Shown here: positions 63,333 to 64,000 of the stretch, piece after piece | Numbering within the stretch: the first letter of the stretch is position 1 | How the letters are laid out: every line of letters starts with the position of its first letter | NCBI GenBank assembly: GCA_963920575.1 | Contig: OY986975.1 | Location: 2,498,650-2,562,649, forward strand | DNA from: Narthecium ossifragum | Lineage: Eukaryota > Streptophyta > Magnoliopsida > Dioscoreales > Nartheciaceae | Length of the DNA: 64,000 nt | Direction of reading: 5' to 3' | Notes under the pieces: generated by a model | What the model saw: the letters and a program-made list of their open reading frames with translations, nothing else | Database searches by the model: none | What the model was told of the DNA's origin: nothing | Translations under genes and position numbers: made by a program

Positions 63333-64000
63333 AGTGTTTTCCAAATGCATATTTTATCTTCGATTAGCATAGATTGTCTTCGGGGTAACCTTAGCACAAC
63401 CTATCGTCACTAAACATAAAATATCTCATCAGTTATTTACAAACCACATGAAAACTATTCTATAGATCTTTACCATCAATCACCGAATTCATGTAGGCCA
63501 ACATATATGTCAAGGAACTCTGTTCCCTCAACTCTATTAATAATAAAATCCATATCTATAAGATCATGTCTAACGAAAAATTACAAGTATCAAACTAGAA
63601 AATACAAAGAAGTTATACTAAAGCTTCATGAGTTCCCTAAGTACTGAAGTTAGCCACTCATCTTTGGGATGAAGGCTATAGATTCGATGATGAATGATTG
63701 GGATCCACGTCGCGACTCCATCTTCTCCAGAAACCTTAATCTTCTCTTTTCTCTCTATGGGGGCCTCCAATTTTTGGCTAAGTTGGACTCCTACTACAAC
63801 TCAGGTTCCCTGGATTAATTCCTAGCAGCCTAATCTGGTCGCAACTGGGTTCAATCAAGCCGGAATAAGAAAATTTGTTCAACACGAACGTTGTAGATTA
63901 CGAAGTTTTATGTCAGATGTCAAAGATTTGATAATATTCATACTTATTTGAAATATTTGGAGAATATTCTCATGAACGTCGACGAATCAGTTTTCCACCA
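63333..64000. other. Flank of the solo LTR, probably the rest of the older retroelement relic
   Basis: AT-rich with no ORF. It would join 60436 if the solo LTR were removed. Phrases such as CTTCGGGGTAACCTTAGCAC suggest LTR-like DNA, but no ends were found. Confidence 0.3.

Overview
This window looks like nuclear DNA of a flowering plant. Genes have GT-AG introns, intergenic DNA is AT-rich and packed with plant-type transposons, and the protein families (FAR1/MULE, GT77-like DUF271, STIPL1, plastid-type RsgA, DRP1) are plant versions. GC-rich first exons suggest a monocot, but I cannot name the species. No rRNA, tRNA, CRISPR array or organelle segment was recognised.

Layout. 1-2.4 kb: AT-rich spacer with two Tourist-like MITEs. 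2.4-3.1 kb (-): a small secreted, probably GPI-anchored protein. 3.6-6.4 kb (-): a three-exon glycosyltransferase gene. 6.9-18.9 kb: a nested transposon stack. A Pack-MULE with about 480-bp terminal inverted repeats carries a broken beta-1,3-glucanase (GH17) fragment. A MITE sits in its left TIR, and a complete 9.8-kb Ty3/gypsy chromodomain-type retrotransposon (TSD CAATG) splits its right TIR. 19-25.4 kb: a Copia-type solo LTR, a decayed hAT element, a TTACTTTCCA repeat block and MITE remnants. 25.7-27.8 kb (-): a paralogue of the first glycosyltransferase with the same exon phases. 28.1-37 kb: a FAR1/MULE-transposase gene (+) with an intact catalytic triad, then a 135-bp tandem array and poorly understood DNA. 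38.6-39.2 kb (-): a TVP38/TMEM64 pseudogene. 40.1-43.6 kb (-): a five-exon RsgA-type circularly permuted GTPase. 44-51 kb: a hAT MITE, a second TTACTTTCCA block, and a LINE split by a 2.4-kb solo LTR. 52-58 kb: an intronless STIPL1/TFIP11 spliceosomal gene (+) with a hAT MITE about 50 bp before its ATG and a duplicate of its 3' flank upstream. 58.6-59.9 kb: a dynamin-related (DRP1) pseudogene fragment with a tandemly duplicated exon. 60-63.3 kb: a second long solo LTR inside an older retroelement relic.

The most unusual signal is shared by three diverged long LTRs (8672-11102 with its partner 16091-18490, 47916-50339, and 60506-63327). Each carries, 0.8-1.2 kb from its start, an array of near-perfect hairpins built on TCGAT/GATCGATC cores. 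The arm sequences differ between families but are self-complementary within each. In all three the array lies between a conserved GTAGGT donor-like site and a conserved TTTRCAG acceptor-like site near the LTR end, suggesting a leader intron inside the LTR.

The host genes look like independent housekeeping loci. There is no pathway cluster beyond the two glycosyltransferase paralogues.
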